A DNA stretch of 7,656 bases from an uncultured Peptococcaceae bacterium (lineage in GTDB: Bacteria > Bacillota > Desulfitobacteriia > Desulfitobacteriales > Syntrophobotulaceae): contig CALBJS010000022.1 of NCBI GenBank assembly GCA_937892995.1, positions 1-7,656 of the forward strand. Direction: 5' to 3'. The notes beneath the pieces are model-generated. The model was not told where the DNA came from, did not search any database, and was given only the letters and a program-made list of their open reading frames with translations. Both the position numbers and the translations under genes were made by a program. The number at the start of each line of letters is the position of its first letter. The stretch's first letter is position 1. Below, piece after piece: positions 1 through 5,829 of this stretch.

Positions 1-622
1 GGTAGGGTTCTTATGGAGTGAAGGTCTAATTACGGGCTATGCCGATATTTCCACCATAGAATTTCAAGAAGAAGGTTTACTCAATATTAAGATTAATAAT
101 GAGCTTTTTAATCCCGATAGTTTCCTAAGGAGAAATATAGCTAGTTGTTGTGGTAAAGGCCGAGCAGGTCTTTACTTTATCAATGATGCCAGACAATTAA
201 ATCCTGTTGAATCATCTGCTTTATTTAAGCTTTCAGATTGTTATAAACTAATAGCTGCTCTTGAAAAAAAATCCAAAGTGTTTCTTCTTTCTGGTGGTGT
301 TCATAGTGCTGGATTAGCGGAGTATAATTCATTATTGTTTAGGTATGAAGATATCGGGCGACATAATGCTGTAGATAAAGTACTAGGTTCTATAGTTCTT
401 AAGCAAATAGAAACAAAAGATAAAAATCTTGTTTTAACTGGTAGAATATCTTCGGAAATAATAATTAAAGCAGCTAGAGCAAATATCCCGATAGTTTGCT
501 CTAAAGCAGCTCCAACCGAATTAGCCATAGATTTGGCAGAAGAATTAAATATTACTATTATTGGTTTTATACGGGGGCAAAAGTCGAATATCTATTCACA
601 TCAAGAAAGAATAATGTTGTAA
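1..622 (+). CDS. fdhD: FdhD, sulfurtransferase/chaperone for formate dehydrogenase (5' end missing)
   Basis: The reading frame is open from base 2 and gives the last 206 residues of a protein that is usually about 260-280 residues long, so roughly the first quarter lies outside the window. FdhD is a cytoplasmic protein that, in E. coli, receives sulfur from IscS and delivers it to the molybdenum cofactor of formate dehydrogenase. Recognisable family segments are VGFLWSEGLI near the start, the cysteine loop SCCGKG (bases 143-160), EDIGRHNAVDKVLG (encoded around 347-388), TGRISSE, the KAARANIPIVCSKAAPTELA stretch, and a C-terminal RGQKSNIY. E. coli FdhD has a CxxC in the loop; here the second Cys position appears to be Gly, with an extra Cys before the first. 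The C-terminus is complete. No formate dehydrogenase gene is visible in the window. The family call is secure. Confidence 0.95.
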   Translation, partial: VGFLWSEGLITGYADISTIEFQEEGLLNIKINNELFNPDSFLRRNIASCCGKGRAGLYFINDARQLNPVESSALFKLSDCYKLIAALEKKSKVFLLSGGVHSAGLAEYNSLLFRYEDIGRHNAVDKVLGSIVLKQIETKDKNLVLTGRISSEIIIKAARANIPIVCSKAAPTELAIDLAEELNITIIGFIRGQKSNIYSHQERIML

Positions 623-626
623 GAAT

Positions 627-653
627 AAAGAGGACCAAGATTGGTCCCCTTTT
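627..653. terminator. Rho-independent terminator between convergent fdhD and the spore protein gene
   Basis: A hairpin starts 5 bases after the fdhD stop. GGACCA (632-637) pairs with TGGTCC (642-647), and AAAG (627-630) extends the stem with CTTT (649-652) across one A/C mismatch. A run of T follows at 650-653. The A-rich left arm means the reverse strand also ends in a T-rich tract, so it may serve both converging genes. Confidence 0.8.
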
Positions 654-679
654 CTAAACGTTAAACACAACACCTAGTT

Positions 680-1042
680 TTAGAGTTCACCACTAGTTTT
701 CATATGATTTTGGGCATATTCGACCATTTTTCTAACCATATTTCCACCGATTTTACCACCAATACGACCGCCTATTCTACCGGCATCTCTGGAGAGGATA
801 TCTCCATTGTCTCCTTCATTTAATTGGATGCCTAATTCCTTAGCAGTTTCAAACTTAGCATTATTTAAATAATCTTCATATTGTTTGTCTATATTTGCCT
901 TTGTTCCAAAGCCGGACTGAATTCCCAATTCATTAGATACCTCATAATTAGCGTTATTTAATTCAGGGGAACCATTATTAATATAACCTAATTCTTCTGA
1001 TACTTCATATTTTAATTGCTCCAATGCCGATTTTTTCCCCAT
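680..1042 (-). CDS. Alpha/beta-type small acid-soluble spore protein, long form with three protease-site segments
   Basis: This 120-residue protein belongs to the alpha/beta-type SASP family, which coats and protects DNA in the dormant spore and is degraded by the GPR protease on germination. The C-terminal half carries the family core: KFETAKELGIQL (63-74), NGDILSRDAG (79-88), a run of three R/K-IGG units (89-100) and NMVRKMVEYA (101-110). The N-terminal half adds two more copies of the helix that contains the GPR cleavage site. Typical family members have 60-90 residues and one such site. The start is placed at the ATG at 1042-1040 because GAGGTG sits 9 bases upstream. A GTG further upstream (1054-1052) is in frame and would add four residues, but it overlaps that ribosome binding site. 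A candidate forespore promoter lies upstream. The gene converges with fdhD. Confidence 0.9.
   Translation of the reverse strand: MGKKSALEQLKYEVSEELGYINNGSPELNNANYEVSNELGIQSGFGTKANIDKQYEDYLNNAKFETAKELGIQLNEGDNGDILSRDAGRIGGRIGGKIGGNMVRKMVEYAQNHMKTSGEL
827..1027 (-). repeat. Three degenerate copies of the GPR-site segment inside the spore protein
   Basis: Residues 6-20, 28-41 and 59-72 of the spore protein share the pattern K/N-Y/F-E-V/T-S/A-x-E-L-G. The cores are KYEVSEELG, NYEVSNELG and KFETAKELG. Copies two and three also share a preceding LNNA. The conserved Glu of each copy is at residues 13, 34 and 65. In known SASPs, GPR cuts just after this Glu, so the protein could offer three cuts instead of one. 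Confidence 0.85.
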
Positions 1043-1051
1043 CTTCTTTTT

Positions 1052-1057
1052 CACCTC
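1052..1057 (-). promoter_or_regulatory. Ribosome binding site that decides the spore protein start
   Basis: GAGGTG on the minus strand lies 9 bases before the ATG at 1042-1040. It overlaps the alternative GTG codon at 1054-1052, which therefore has no suitably spaced site of its own and is unlikely to be the start. Confidence 0.75.
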
Positions 1058-1077
1058 TTTTTCATAGAATTCTTTTA

Positions 1078-1106
1078 TAGTTTGTTCATATCGAACTTTA
1101 AGATAC
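1078..1106 (-). promoter_or_regulatory. Candidate forespore (sigma-G-like) promoter of the spore protein gene
   Basis: On the minus strand, GTATC (1106-1102) is separated by 17 bases from CAAACTA (1084-1078). This resembles the sigma-G/sigma-F pattern of GnATR, about 17-18 bases, then CATnnTA, with one mismatch in each element. Transcription would begin about 30 bases before the ATG. The family is known to be transcribed by sigma-G in Bacillus; the site itself is an inference from a short match in AT-rich DNA. Confidence 0.4.
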
Positions 1107-1297
1107 CATGAAATATTAGACTTAAAATGAAGATTTAGAATTATGATTAAGCAATCCGTGAAGTTAATTTAAGCAAAAAGTAGCGAAACGCTCATATAAT
1201 CAAATTAAAAATATTTTAAAAAAGCTAATAAGAAATTAGTTAAAAGATCTTAGACATAATATGGTAATATAGAAGCAATTACGTTATTTTGATAAAA

Positions 1298-1303
1298 TAT
1301 AAT
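1298..1303 (+). promoter_or_regulatory. Possible -10 element of the kinase-regulator-CHASE2 operon
   Basis: A TATAAT lies about 27 bases before the kinase ATG. No convincing -35 hexamer is found 16-18 bases upstream, so a regulator may be needed or the match may be chance. The rest of the AT-rich stretch 1107-1329 shows only a small AGCG-AAA-CGCT hairpin (1182-1192). Confidence 0.2.
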
Positions 1304-1329
1304 TAAAATGAATTTCGCTAGGAGGAGAT

Positions 1330-2937
1330 ATGAGAATTAATGGAGCCTTTTCTCTTCGTTTTAAGGTTTTCATTTTCGCTGCAATAAGTGGGCTAATACC
1401 TTTGTTGCTCACAATTGTGATTCTGTTTATTAATTTTATGACTTTCTTTGAGGAACGCATAGAAAAAGAAATAATGCACATTGCCATGGGGGTGGCTGAA
1501 GTTAGCGATGTTAAAAATGCCTTTTCCTTTGATCCTCCTCAGACAGACTTATTGCAAAAAACGTCGAATGATTTAAAAAATAGAACAGGTGCTTATGTTT
1601 TTTTTATGGATATGACCGGCAAAGCTTTAATTGACCCTTATCCATTTAATGTTCGTGCGGAGGTAATAGGAGAGGATAAAAACAGGGTATTAAGAGGAGA
1701 ATTCTATATTTCAAGATCTTCGGATTATTCCACTCCTTCCATTAGGGCTTTTGTTCCGGTGCTAAATAATAACCGGCAGGTAGGAGCTGTCGTAGCTGCT
1801 TTCCTGGAACCTGATCTTAAACTTATCTTTGCTCAGCTAGAGAAATCAGTTTATGTAGTTGTACCGATAGCTTTATTATTAATTTTAATACTATCGATGC
1901 ATCTGGCCAATAATATCAAAAGGAAATTATTCGGCATGGAACCGCAGGAGATTGCTACCCGTCTGATTGAAAGAGAAGGAATCCTTCATTCAGTTAAAGA
2001 AGGGATTATTGCCACTGATGAACAGCTTAATATTACTGTGGTTAATCAATCAGCCGCTGCATTATTTCCGAAAGATACCAAATTGATCGGAGCAAAAATA
2101 ACAGAATTGATCTCGGATTCGATTTTCCAAACCGTTATCACTACCAATCAACCACAATATAACAAACAATTCTTAATTAATGAAAATATTGTTATTGCCA
2201 ATAGTTTTCCTTTGTATATTAAGGATAGGGCGGTAGGAACAGTGATTACCTTCAGCAATCTCACGGAAGCCAATCGTCTGGCGGAGGAACTGACTGGGGT
2301 AAGAAAGATAGTTGAGGCCTTAAGAGCCAGGACTCATGAATTCTCTAATAAATTACATGCTATTTCCGGCCTCATTGAGCTAGGTTCTTATGAGGAAGCT
2401 AAAAAATATGTAACAAGAGTTGCAAGTAATGAGAGGACTCTTATAAGTTGTTTGTTGAGTAATTTCAGGGCCAATGCCGTTGCAGGGCTCCTCATGGGTA
2501 AAGTCAGCGAAGCAGAGGAAAAAGGGATTAGATATGAAATTGATAAAGATAGTAACTTATTCACTCTACCAGATTATTTTGATGAGCATGCTCTTGTTAT
2601 TGTTCTTGGTAATCTGATTGAGAATGCTTTTGATGCGGCAAAAAAACATGCTGATAACCCCGAAGTACACGTATCCGTAAAACAAACAGAGACTATGATT
2701 GAAATCAAGGTTAGGGATAATGGACCAGGTATCTCTCCGAAACTTAAAGATAAAATATTTGAGCCGGGTTTTACGACGAAGTCAAGCGGAACAGGCTATG
2801 GACTTTATAATGTAAAAAGCAGGGTAAAAATGGCTAATGGCGAAATCTCTTTTACAAATGAAAAAAAAGGAACAACTTTCTTTTTGAATATTCCCTTTGA
2901 TGTCCTACTAGAACAAAAACAAGGAGGAGAAAGATGA
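1330..2937 (+). CDS. DcuS/CitA-type membrane sensor histidine kinase
   Basis: This 535-residue inner-membrane kinase belongs to the CitA/DcuS/MalK group. A first membrane segment (about 12-39) is followed by an extracytoplasmic Cache/PAS-like sensor (about 40-172) with GAYVFFMD and the late conserved stretch SIRAFVPV. Then come a second membrane segment (about 174-192), a cytoplasmic PAS domain (about 215-312) and a SpoOB-like dimerisation domain with phospho-acceptor His336 in RARTHEFSNKLH. The ATPase domain carries the N box (LGNLIENAFDAA, 426-437), DNGPGI (463-468), the F box FEPGFTTK (477-484) and GTGYGLYNV (487-495). All catalytic motifs are intact. The ATG has AGGAGG 4 bases upstream. 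The stop overlaps the regulator start by 4 bases, which indicates translational coupling. Relatives sense citrate, malate or C4-dicarboxylates; the ligand here is unknown and no transporter gene is adjacent. Confidence 0.93.
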   Translation: MRINGAFSLRFKVFIFAAISGLIPLLLTIVILFINFMTFFEERIEKEIMHIAMGVAEVSDVKNAFSFDPPQTDLLQKTSNDLKNRTGAYVFFMDMTGKALIDPYPFNVRAEVIGEDKNRVLRGEFYISRSSDYSTPSIRAFVPVLNNNRQVGAVVAAFLEPDLKLIFAQLEKSVYVVVPIALLLILILSMHLANNIKRKLFGMEPQEIATRLIEREGILHSVKEGIIATDEQLNITVVNQSAAALFPKDTKLIGAKITELISDSIFQTVITTNQPQYNKQFLINENIVIANSFPLYIKDRAVGTVITFSNLTEANRLAEELTGVRKIVEALRARTHEFSNKLHAISGLIELGSYEEAKKYVTRVASNERTLISCLLSNFRANAVAGLLMGKVSEAEEKGIRYEIDKDSNLFTLPDYFDEHALVIVLGNLIENAFDAAKKHADNPEVHVSVKQTETMIEIKVRDNGPGISPKLKDKIFEPGFTTKSSGTGYGLYNVKSRVKMANGEISFTNEKKGTTFFLNIPFDVLLEQKQGGER

Positions 2938-3632
2938 AATTAATCCATGTCTTTATTGTAGAAGATGATCCCATGGTAGCCAGTATAAATAAGCAATTCA
3001 CAGAAAAGGTAATACCTTTTAAGGTTGTAGGTATCAGTAATTCTGAAGCCGATTCTTTTACAAGAATAAAGGATTTAAAACCGGACTTGGTTCTTCTAGA
3101 TATTTTTTTACCTAATGGCAATGGGCTAAATCTTCTTAAACGTATTCGTCAAGATAATATCCCTACTGATATTATCCTGGTTACCGCGGCTAAAGACACA
3201 ATTAACATTCAAGAAGCACTTCGCTATGGAGCAGTTGATTACCTGATTAAGCCTTTCGATTTTGAACGGTTACAACAAGCTTTATTGAGTTATCTTAATT
3301 TAAGACAATTAATCATCGAGCATTCCGATATCAGTCAAGATGAATTAGATCATTATAATTACTCGGCTAATATAGGCGGTTTTCAAAATCTTTCCTCCCT
3401 ACCGAAAGGGGTTCATTTTCTCACTTTAAAACAGCTGTTGAATTATCTCAATAACCAGAATACTTCTTTAACATGCCAGCAAATTGCCGATGGACTTACT
3501 TTATCTAAAATTACAGCTTGGCGATATTTAGAATACTTAGTAGAAAAGGGAAAGGTGGAAGTTAGTTTAGAGTATGGGGCTATAGGCCGGCCTACTAAAT
3601 ATTACAAAATAATGAATAAAGAAATGGTTTAG
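2934..3632 (+). CDS. CitB/DcuR-type response regulator
   Basis: This 232-residue protein has a receiver domain at about residues 5-120. The acidic pocket is E10-D11-D12, the phospho-acceptor is Asp56 in LVLLDIFLP, Thr84 lies in LVTAAKD, and Lys106 is in YLIKPFDF. A linker leads to a C-terminal winged-helix DNA-binding region (about 155-228). Its family signature includes LPKGVHFLTLKQLLNYL, the helix-turn-helix around IADGLTLSKITAWRYLEYLVEKG, and EYGAIGRPTKYY. Proteins of this group are phosphorylated by CitA/DcuS-type kinases and activate genes for uptake and use of organic acids. The ATG overlaps the kinase stop (ATGA), and AGGAGG (2922-2927) lies 6 bases upstream inside the kinase gene, so the two proteins are almost certainly partners. 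Target promoters cannot be identified from the window. Confidence 0.94.
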   Translation: MKLIHVFIVEDDPMVASINKQFTEKVIPFKVVGISNSEADSFTRIKDLKPDLVLLDIFLPNGNGLNLLKRIRQDNIPTDIILVTAAKDTINIQEALRYGAVDYLIKPFDFERLQQALLSYLNLRQLIIEHSDISQDELDHYNYSANIGGFQNLSSLPKGVHFLTLKQLLNYLNNQNTSLTCQQIADGLTLSKITAWRYLEYLVEKGKVEVSLEYGAIGRPTKYYKIMNKEMV

Positions 3633-3651
3633 CAGTTTATTTAGAAATTCG

Positions 3652-3657
3652 AGGAGG
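3652..3657 (+). promoter_or_regulatory. Ribosome binding site supporting the TTG start of the CHASE2 gene
   Basis: A full AGGAGG lies 8 bases before the TTG at 3666-3668. No ATG or GTG start has comparable spacing, and the TTG start keeps the N-terminal membrane segment intact. Confidence 0.85.
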
Positions 3658-3665
3658 TTTCTATC

Positions 3666-4799
3666 TTGAAAAAGGTTATTATTGCTCTTGTTCTAGGTTG
3701 GACAATGATTTTTCTCCTACACTTTGACTCTTTTTATTTTATTGAGGGTATTTTGTCAGATAAATTAACCATAAAGACCCGTCCGATTGACCCCAAAATA
3801 AAAATCTTAGCAATCGATTCGGAAAGTTTAGATAAGATTGGGAAGTTCCCTTGGTCCAGGGATACCATGGCGGATTTAATAGATAAGATTGCGACAGGTG
3901 GTGCAACTGCTGTCTGGACAGATTTTTTATTCACAGAGCAAAGTTCCGACCCCGAAGAAGACAAAGCTTTAGCCCAAGTAGTTGCTAAGCATAACAACGT
4001 ATATTTACCGGTACGTTTCCAGTTTGAGGCTCTACAAAAACCGAAGAGAGAACTTGAGCAGGAGTATCTTAAGTTGCCGGTAGTTGATATCCCTAAAGAT
4101 AGATTAGGGCATATCAATGTTCTTCCGGATAAGGATAATGTTATTAGAAAAGCACTTCTCGGGATTCCCAATTTAGAGGAAGAAATCATCCCTAGTATAG
4201 ATGTTAGATTGGCGAATCTCCTTCTTCCAGAGGAGAGTAAAATAACTTGGGATCAAAATTATGTCTGGCAAAGGGGGGGAGAAATAATCCCTATTGATGA
4301 AAGACTTCTGGTGGGATTTGCCTATGCTTCTTCCCCAGCACAGTCAAAACATGATATTATTCCCGCCTGGAAGGTCATGCAAGGAAAAATAGATCCGGCT
4401 TATTTTAAAGATAGTCTTGTTTTAATCGGCCCCTATGCCCCTGGTTTACAAGATCAATTCAGTACCCCTATGGCTAAAGATCAGATGTATGAGGTCGAAA
4501 TACATGCTAATATCACCCAAGCCCTTTTGGATAATGAATTATATACTAAGGCCTCAAAGTCGAGAGCGATAATTATTGTCGCACTTGTAGCAGTAATCGG
4601 CTTTGTCTTGTTCGATTGGGTAAAAGCTAAACTGGGAGCAATCATTTTGTTTCTCCTAATAATCGGACACTCCGGAATAGTTTATTATTTTTATAACTCT
4701 AAGGCCATACTTTTACCATATTTCTATACAATAATTGCCCTAGTATTAGCTTATGTGGCATTTATGATTAACCGGCATCTTGAGAAACGTAAGGAATAG
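3666..4799 (+). CDS. Stand-alone CHASE2-domain membrane protein, no output domain
   Basis: This is a 377-residue protein with a TTG start. After a short N-terminal membrane segment (about 4-20) comes an extracytoplasmic CHASE2 domain (about 25-295). Its family stretches are KIKILAIDSESLDKIGKFPW (44-63), GGATAVWTDFLF (78-89), GHINVLPDKDNVIRKALLG (148-166), DSLVLIGPYAPGLQDQFSTP (249-268) and VEIHANI (277-283). Three membrane segments follow (about 301-317, 323-343 and 348-368), and the protein ends in a short charged tail, HLEKRKE. CHASE2 proteins normally continue into a cytoplasmic cyclase, kinase or histidine kinase domain; none is present and the stop is clean. It lies 33 bases after the regulator with no visible terminator between, so it is probably the third gene of the operon. 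It may present a signal to the kinase or act in the envelope (inference). The ligand is unknown. Confidence 0.88.
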   Translation: MKKVIIALVLGWTMIFLLHFDSFYFIEGILSDKLTIKTRPIDPKIKILAIDSESLDKIGKFPWSRDTMADLIDKIATGGATAVWTDFLFTEQSSDPEEDKALAQVVAKHNNVYLPVRFQFEALQKPKRELEQEYLKLPVVDIPKDRLGHINVLPDKDNVIRKALLGIPNLEEEIIPSIDVRLANLLLPEESKITWDQNYVWQRGGEIIPIDERLLVGFAYASSPAQSKHDIIPAWKVMQGKIDPAYFKDSLVLIGPYAPGLQDQFSTPMAKDQMYEVEIHANITQALLDNELYTKASKSRAIIIVALVAVIGFVLFDWVKAKLGAIILFLLIIGHSGIVYYFYNSKAILLPYFYTIIALVLAYVAFMINRHLEKRKE

Positions 4800-4883
4800 T
4801 GTGAGCATGATTATGTTTTTGTATTCACAAAATCAGGGCTTAGAGGAATAATATATTATAGTTTCTAAAACACCTTAAAAAAA

Positions 4884-4912
4884 GAATAATTCTTTTTAGA
4901 TTTGCATAGAAA
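4884..4912 (+). promoter_or_regulatory. Possible mother-cell (sigma-E-like) promoter before the NlpC/P60 gene
   Basis: GAATAAT (4884-4890), a 14-base spacer and CATAGAAA (4905-4912) resemble the Bacillus sigma-E pattern KMATATT-14-CATACAMT, with one mismatch in the first element and two in the second. Part of the -35 lies in an AT-rich palindrome (4879-4897). The match is short and the DNA is AT-rich, so this is tentative. The rest of the gap 4800-4955 shows no other clear signal. Confidence 0.25.
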
Positions 4913-4955
4913 ATAGGAGAAGAGTTTTGGAATAGTTCGGAAAGGAGTTTGGATT

Positions 4956-5621
4956 TTGATGTATGCTGCACTTACATTTCAAGAATCAAAACAAAGAACA
5001 TTGGTTCCAAAACAAGTTGTTGGTTTGGCCGCAGTTCTTTTAACCGGCGCTGCTATTACCCCTATGAACATGCAAATAGCTGAAATGCCAGAGACAGGTA
5101 CAAATGTTATTAATCAAGCTGATAATAGGATAACTGATCTGACCTTACAACCTGCTGTAAACTTGAAAGTTATGGAGGAGAAAAGTGGAGCTGAGATTTT
5201 CTCTTGTGTAAATGTCAGTACTATATCATTAATAGAAGCAAAAAAGGAGCTTTTAGAGTTAAAGGATAATATCACAGCTTCGGTGTTATCTTGGCAAGGG
5301 ATTAGCTACAAATGGGGGGGGCGGACTAAAGCCGGAGTGGACTGCTCTGGGCTTGTACAGCGAGTTTTTCGGGAAAACGGGATCCAACTCCCCCGAAGCT
5401 CCTATGAACAATTCAGAGTCGGTGTTGGAATTCCTAAGGCTAAGCTGGAGACTTGTGATTTAGTGTTCTTTAATACCAATGGATCAGGAGCAAGTCATGT
5501 CGGAATATACTTGGGTAACGGCCAATTTATTTCGGCCACAAAAAATTGTGTCGAAATTCAATCTCTTGATGAACCATATTGGGCGAAAACTTATCGTGGG
5601 AGTAGAAGAGTTATAAGTTAG
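4956..5621 (+). CDS. Exported single-domain NlpC/P60 peptidoglycan endopeptidase
   Basis: This 221-residue protein has a basic N-terminus and a hydrophobic stretch (about 20-36) that looks like a signal peptide or membrane anchor. A variable region (about 37-105) precedes a C-terminal NlpC/P60 domain (about 108-220). Such domains are cysteine peptidases that cut peptide stems of cell-wall peptidoglycan. The motifs seen are SYKWGGRTKAGVDCSGLV with catalytic Cys130, LPRSSYEQ (145-152), CDLVFF (167-172) and HVGIYLGNGQFI with catalytic His181. The third catalytic position, usually His in FIHA, is Ser193 (FISA). No SH3, LysM or other wall-binding domain is present. The TTG at 4956 is 8 bases after AAAGGAG (4941-4947); the adjacent ATG at 4959 is an equally possible start. 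It is probably transcribed separately from its neighbours. The wall or spore role is not known. Confidence 0.85.
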   Translation: MMYAALTFQESKQRTLVPKQVVGLAAVLLTGAAITPMNMQIAEMPETGTNVINQADNRITDLTLQPAVNLKVMEEKSGAEIFSCVNVSTISLIEAKKELLELKDNITASVLSWQGISYKWGGRTKAGVDCSGLVQRVFRENGIQLPRSSYEQFRVGVGIPKAKLETCDLVFFNTNGSGASHVGIYLGNGQFISATKNCVEIQSLDEPYWAKTYRGSRRVIS

Positions 5622-5653
5622 TCCTTAAGTTATTAGTTCAACCTAATGTAGAA

Positions 5654-5671
5654 AGCTCATCTCATCGAGCT
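5654..5671 (+). terminator. Weak hairpin after the NlpC/P60 gene
   Basis: AGCTC (5654-5658) can pair with GAGCT (5667-5671) around an 8-base loop, 32 bases after the stop codon. There is no T run after it, so it is a poor intrinsic terminator and could be incidental. Confidence 0.2.
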
Positions 5672-5682
5672 ACCCAAAATCC

Positions 5683-5711
5683 TTGACAGAAATCGGAAAT
5701 AAAACTATAAT
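5683..5711 (+). promoter_or_regulatory. Consensus sigma-A promoter upstream of the serA homologue
   Basis: A perfect TTGACA (5683-5688) and a perfect TATAAT (5706-5711) are separated by exactly 17 bases. Transcription should start near 5718, leaving a leader of about 110 bases. A match this good predicts strong housekeeping transcription unless a repressor binds. Confidence 0.88.
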
Positions 5712-5792
5712 CGATAAAAATTGGCTATGACACCTCTCGTTCTTAACAGAGCTGGGGGTTTGTTGTACTTTTCAACTTTTTGCTTAGAAACG

Positions 5793-5801
5793 TGATATAC
5801 T
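5793..5801 (+). promoter_or_regulatory. Possible second, extended -10 promoter close to the serA homologue
   Basis: TGATATACT fits the extended -10 form TGn-TATAAT with one mismatch. The -35 region is poor (TTCAAC at 5771-5776, 19-base spacer). Transcripts from here would have a leader of only about 20 bases and would lack most of the upstream leader. Confidence 0.35.
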
Positions 5802-5817
5802 AAAATAAAAAGTTTTT

Positions 5818-5823
5818 GGGGGT
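5818..5823 (+). promoter_or_regulatory. GGGGGT ribosome binding site that favours the ATG start of the serA homologue
   Basis: GGGGGT can pair with the 16S rRNA tail (ACCUCC) with one G-U pair. It is 6 bases before the ATG at 5830 but only 3 before the GTG at 5827, which supports the ATG. Confidence 0.6.
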
Positions 5824-5829
5824 TAAGTG

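Noticed and set aside
1181..1320. Eight-base inverted repeat TAGCGAAA (1181-1188) and TTTCGCTA (1313-1320), the latter touching the kinase ribosome binding site.
   Set aside because: An 8-base match within about 140 bases has a fair probability of arising by chance, and it does not extend by even one base on either side.
3734..4189. A 151-codon open frame on the minus strand inside the CHASE2 gene.
   Set aside because: It is antisense to clear CHASE2 motifs and its composition is as expected from the complement of that gene; no independent support.
4800..4829. TGTGA...TCACA pair just after the CHASE2 stop, as a possible operator or hairpin.
   Set aside because: Only five base pairs around a 20-base loop, with no T run; not distinguishable from chance.
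4879..4897. AT-rich palindrome AAAAAGAA-TAA-TTCTTTTT that could be read as a terminator after the CHASE2 gene.
   Set aside because: The stem has a single G-C pair and a 3-base loop, so it would be too weak for a normal intrinsic terminator.
5622..5829. T-box or glycine/serine-type riboswitch in the serA leader.
   Set aside because: No T-box antiterminator motif, no terminator with a T run and no known riboswitch core could be recognised; only short alternative pairings are seen.
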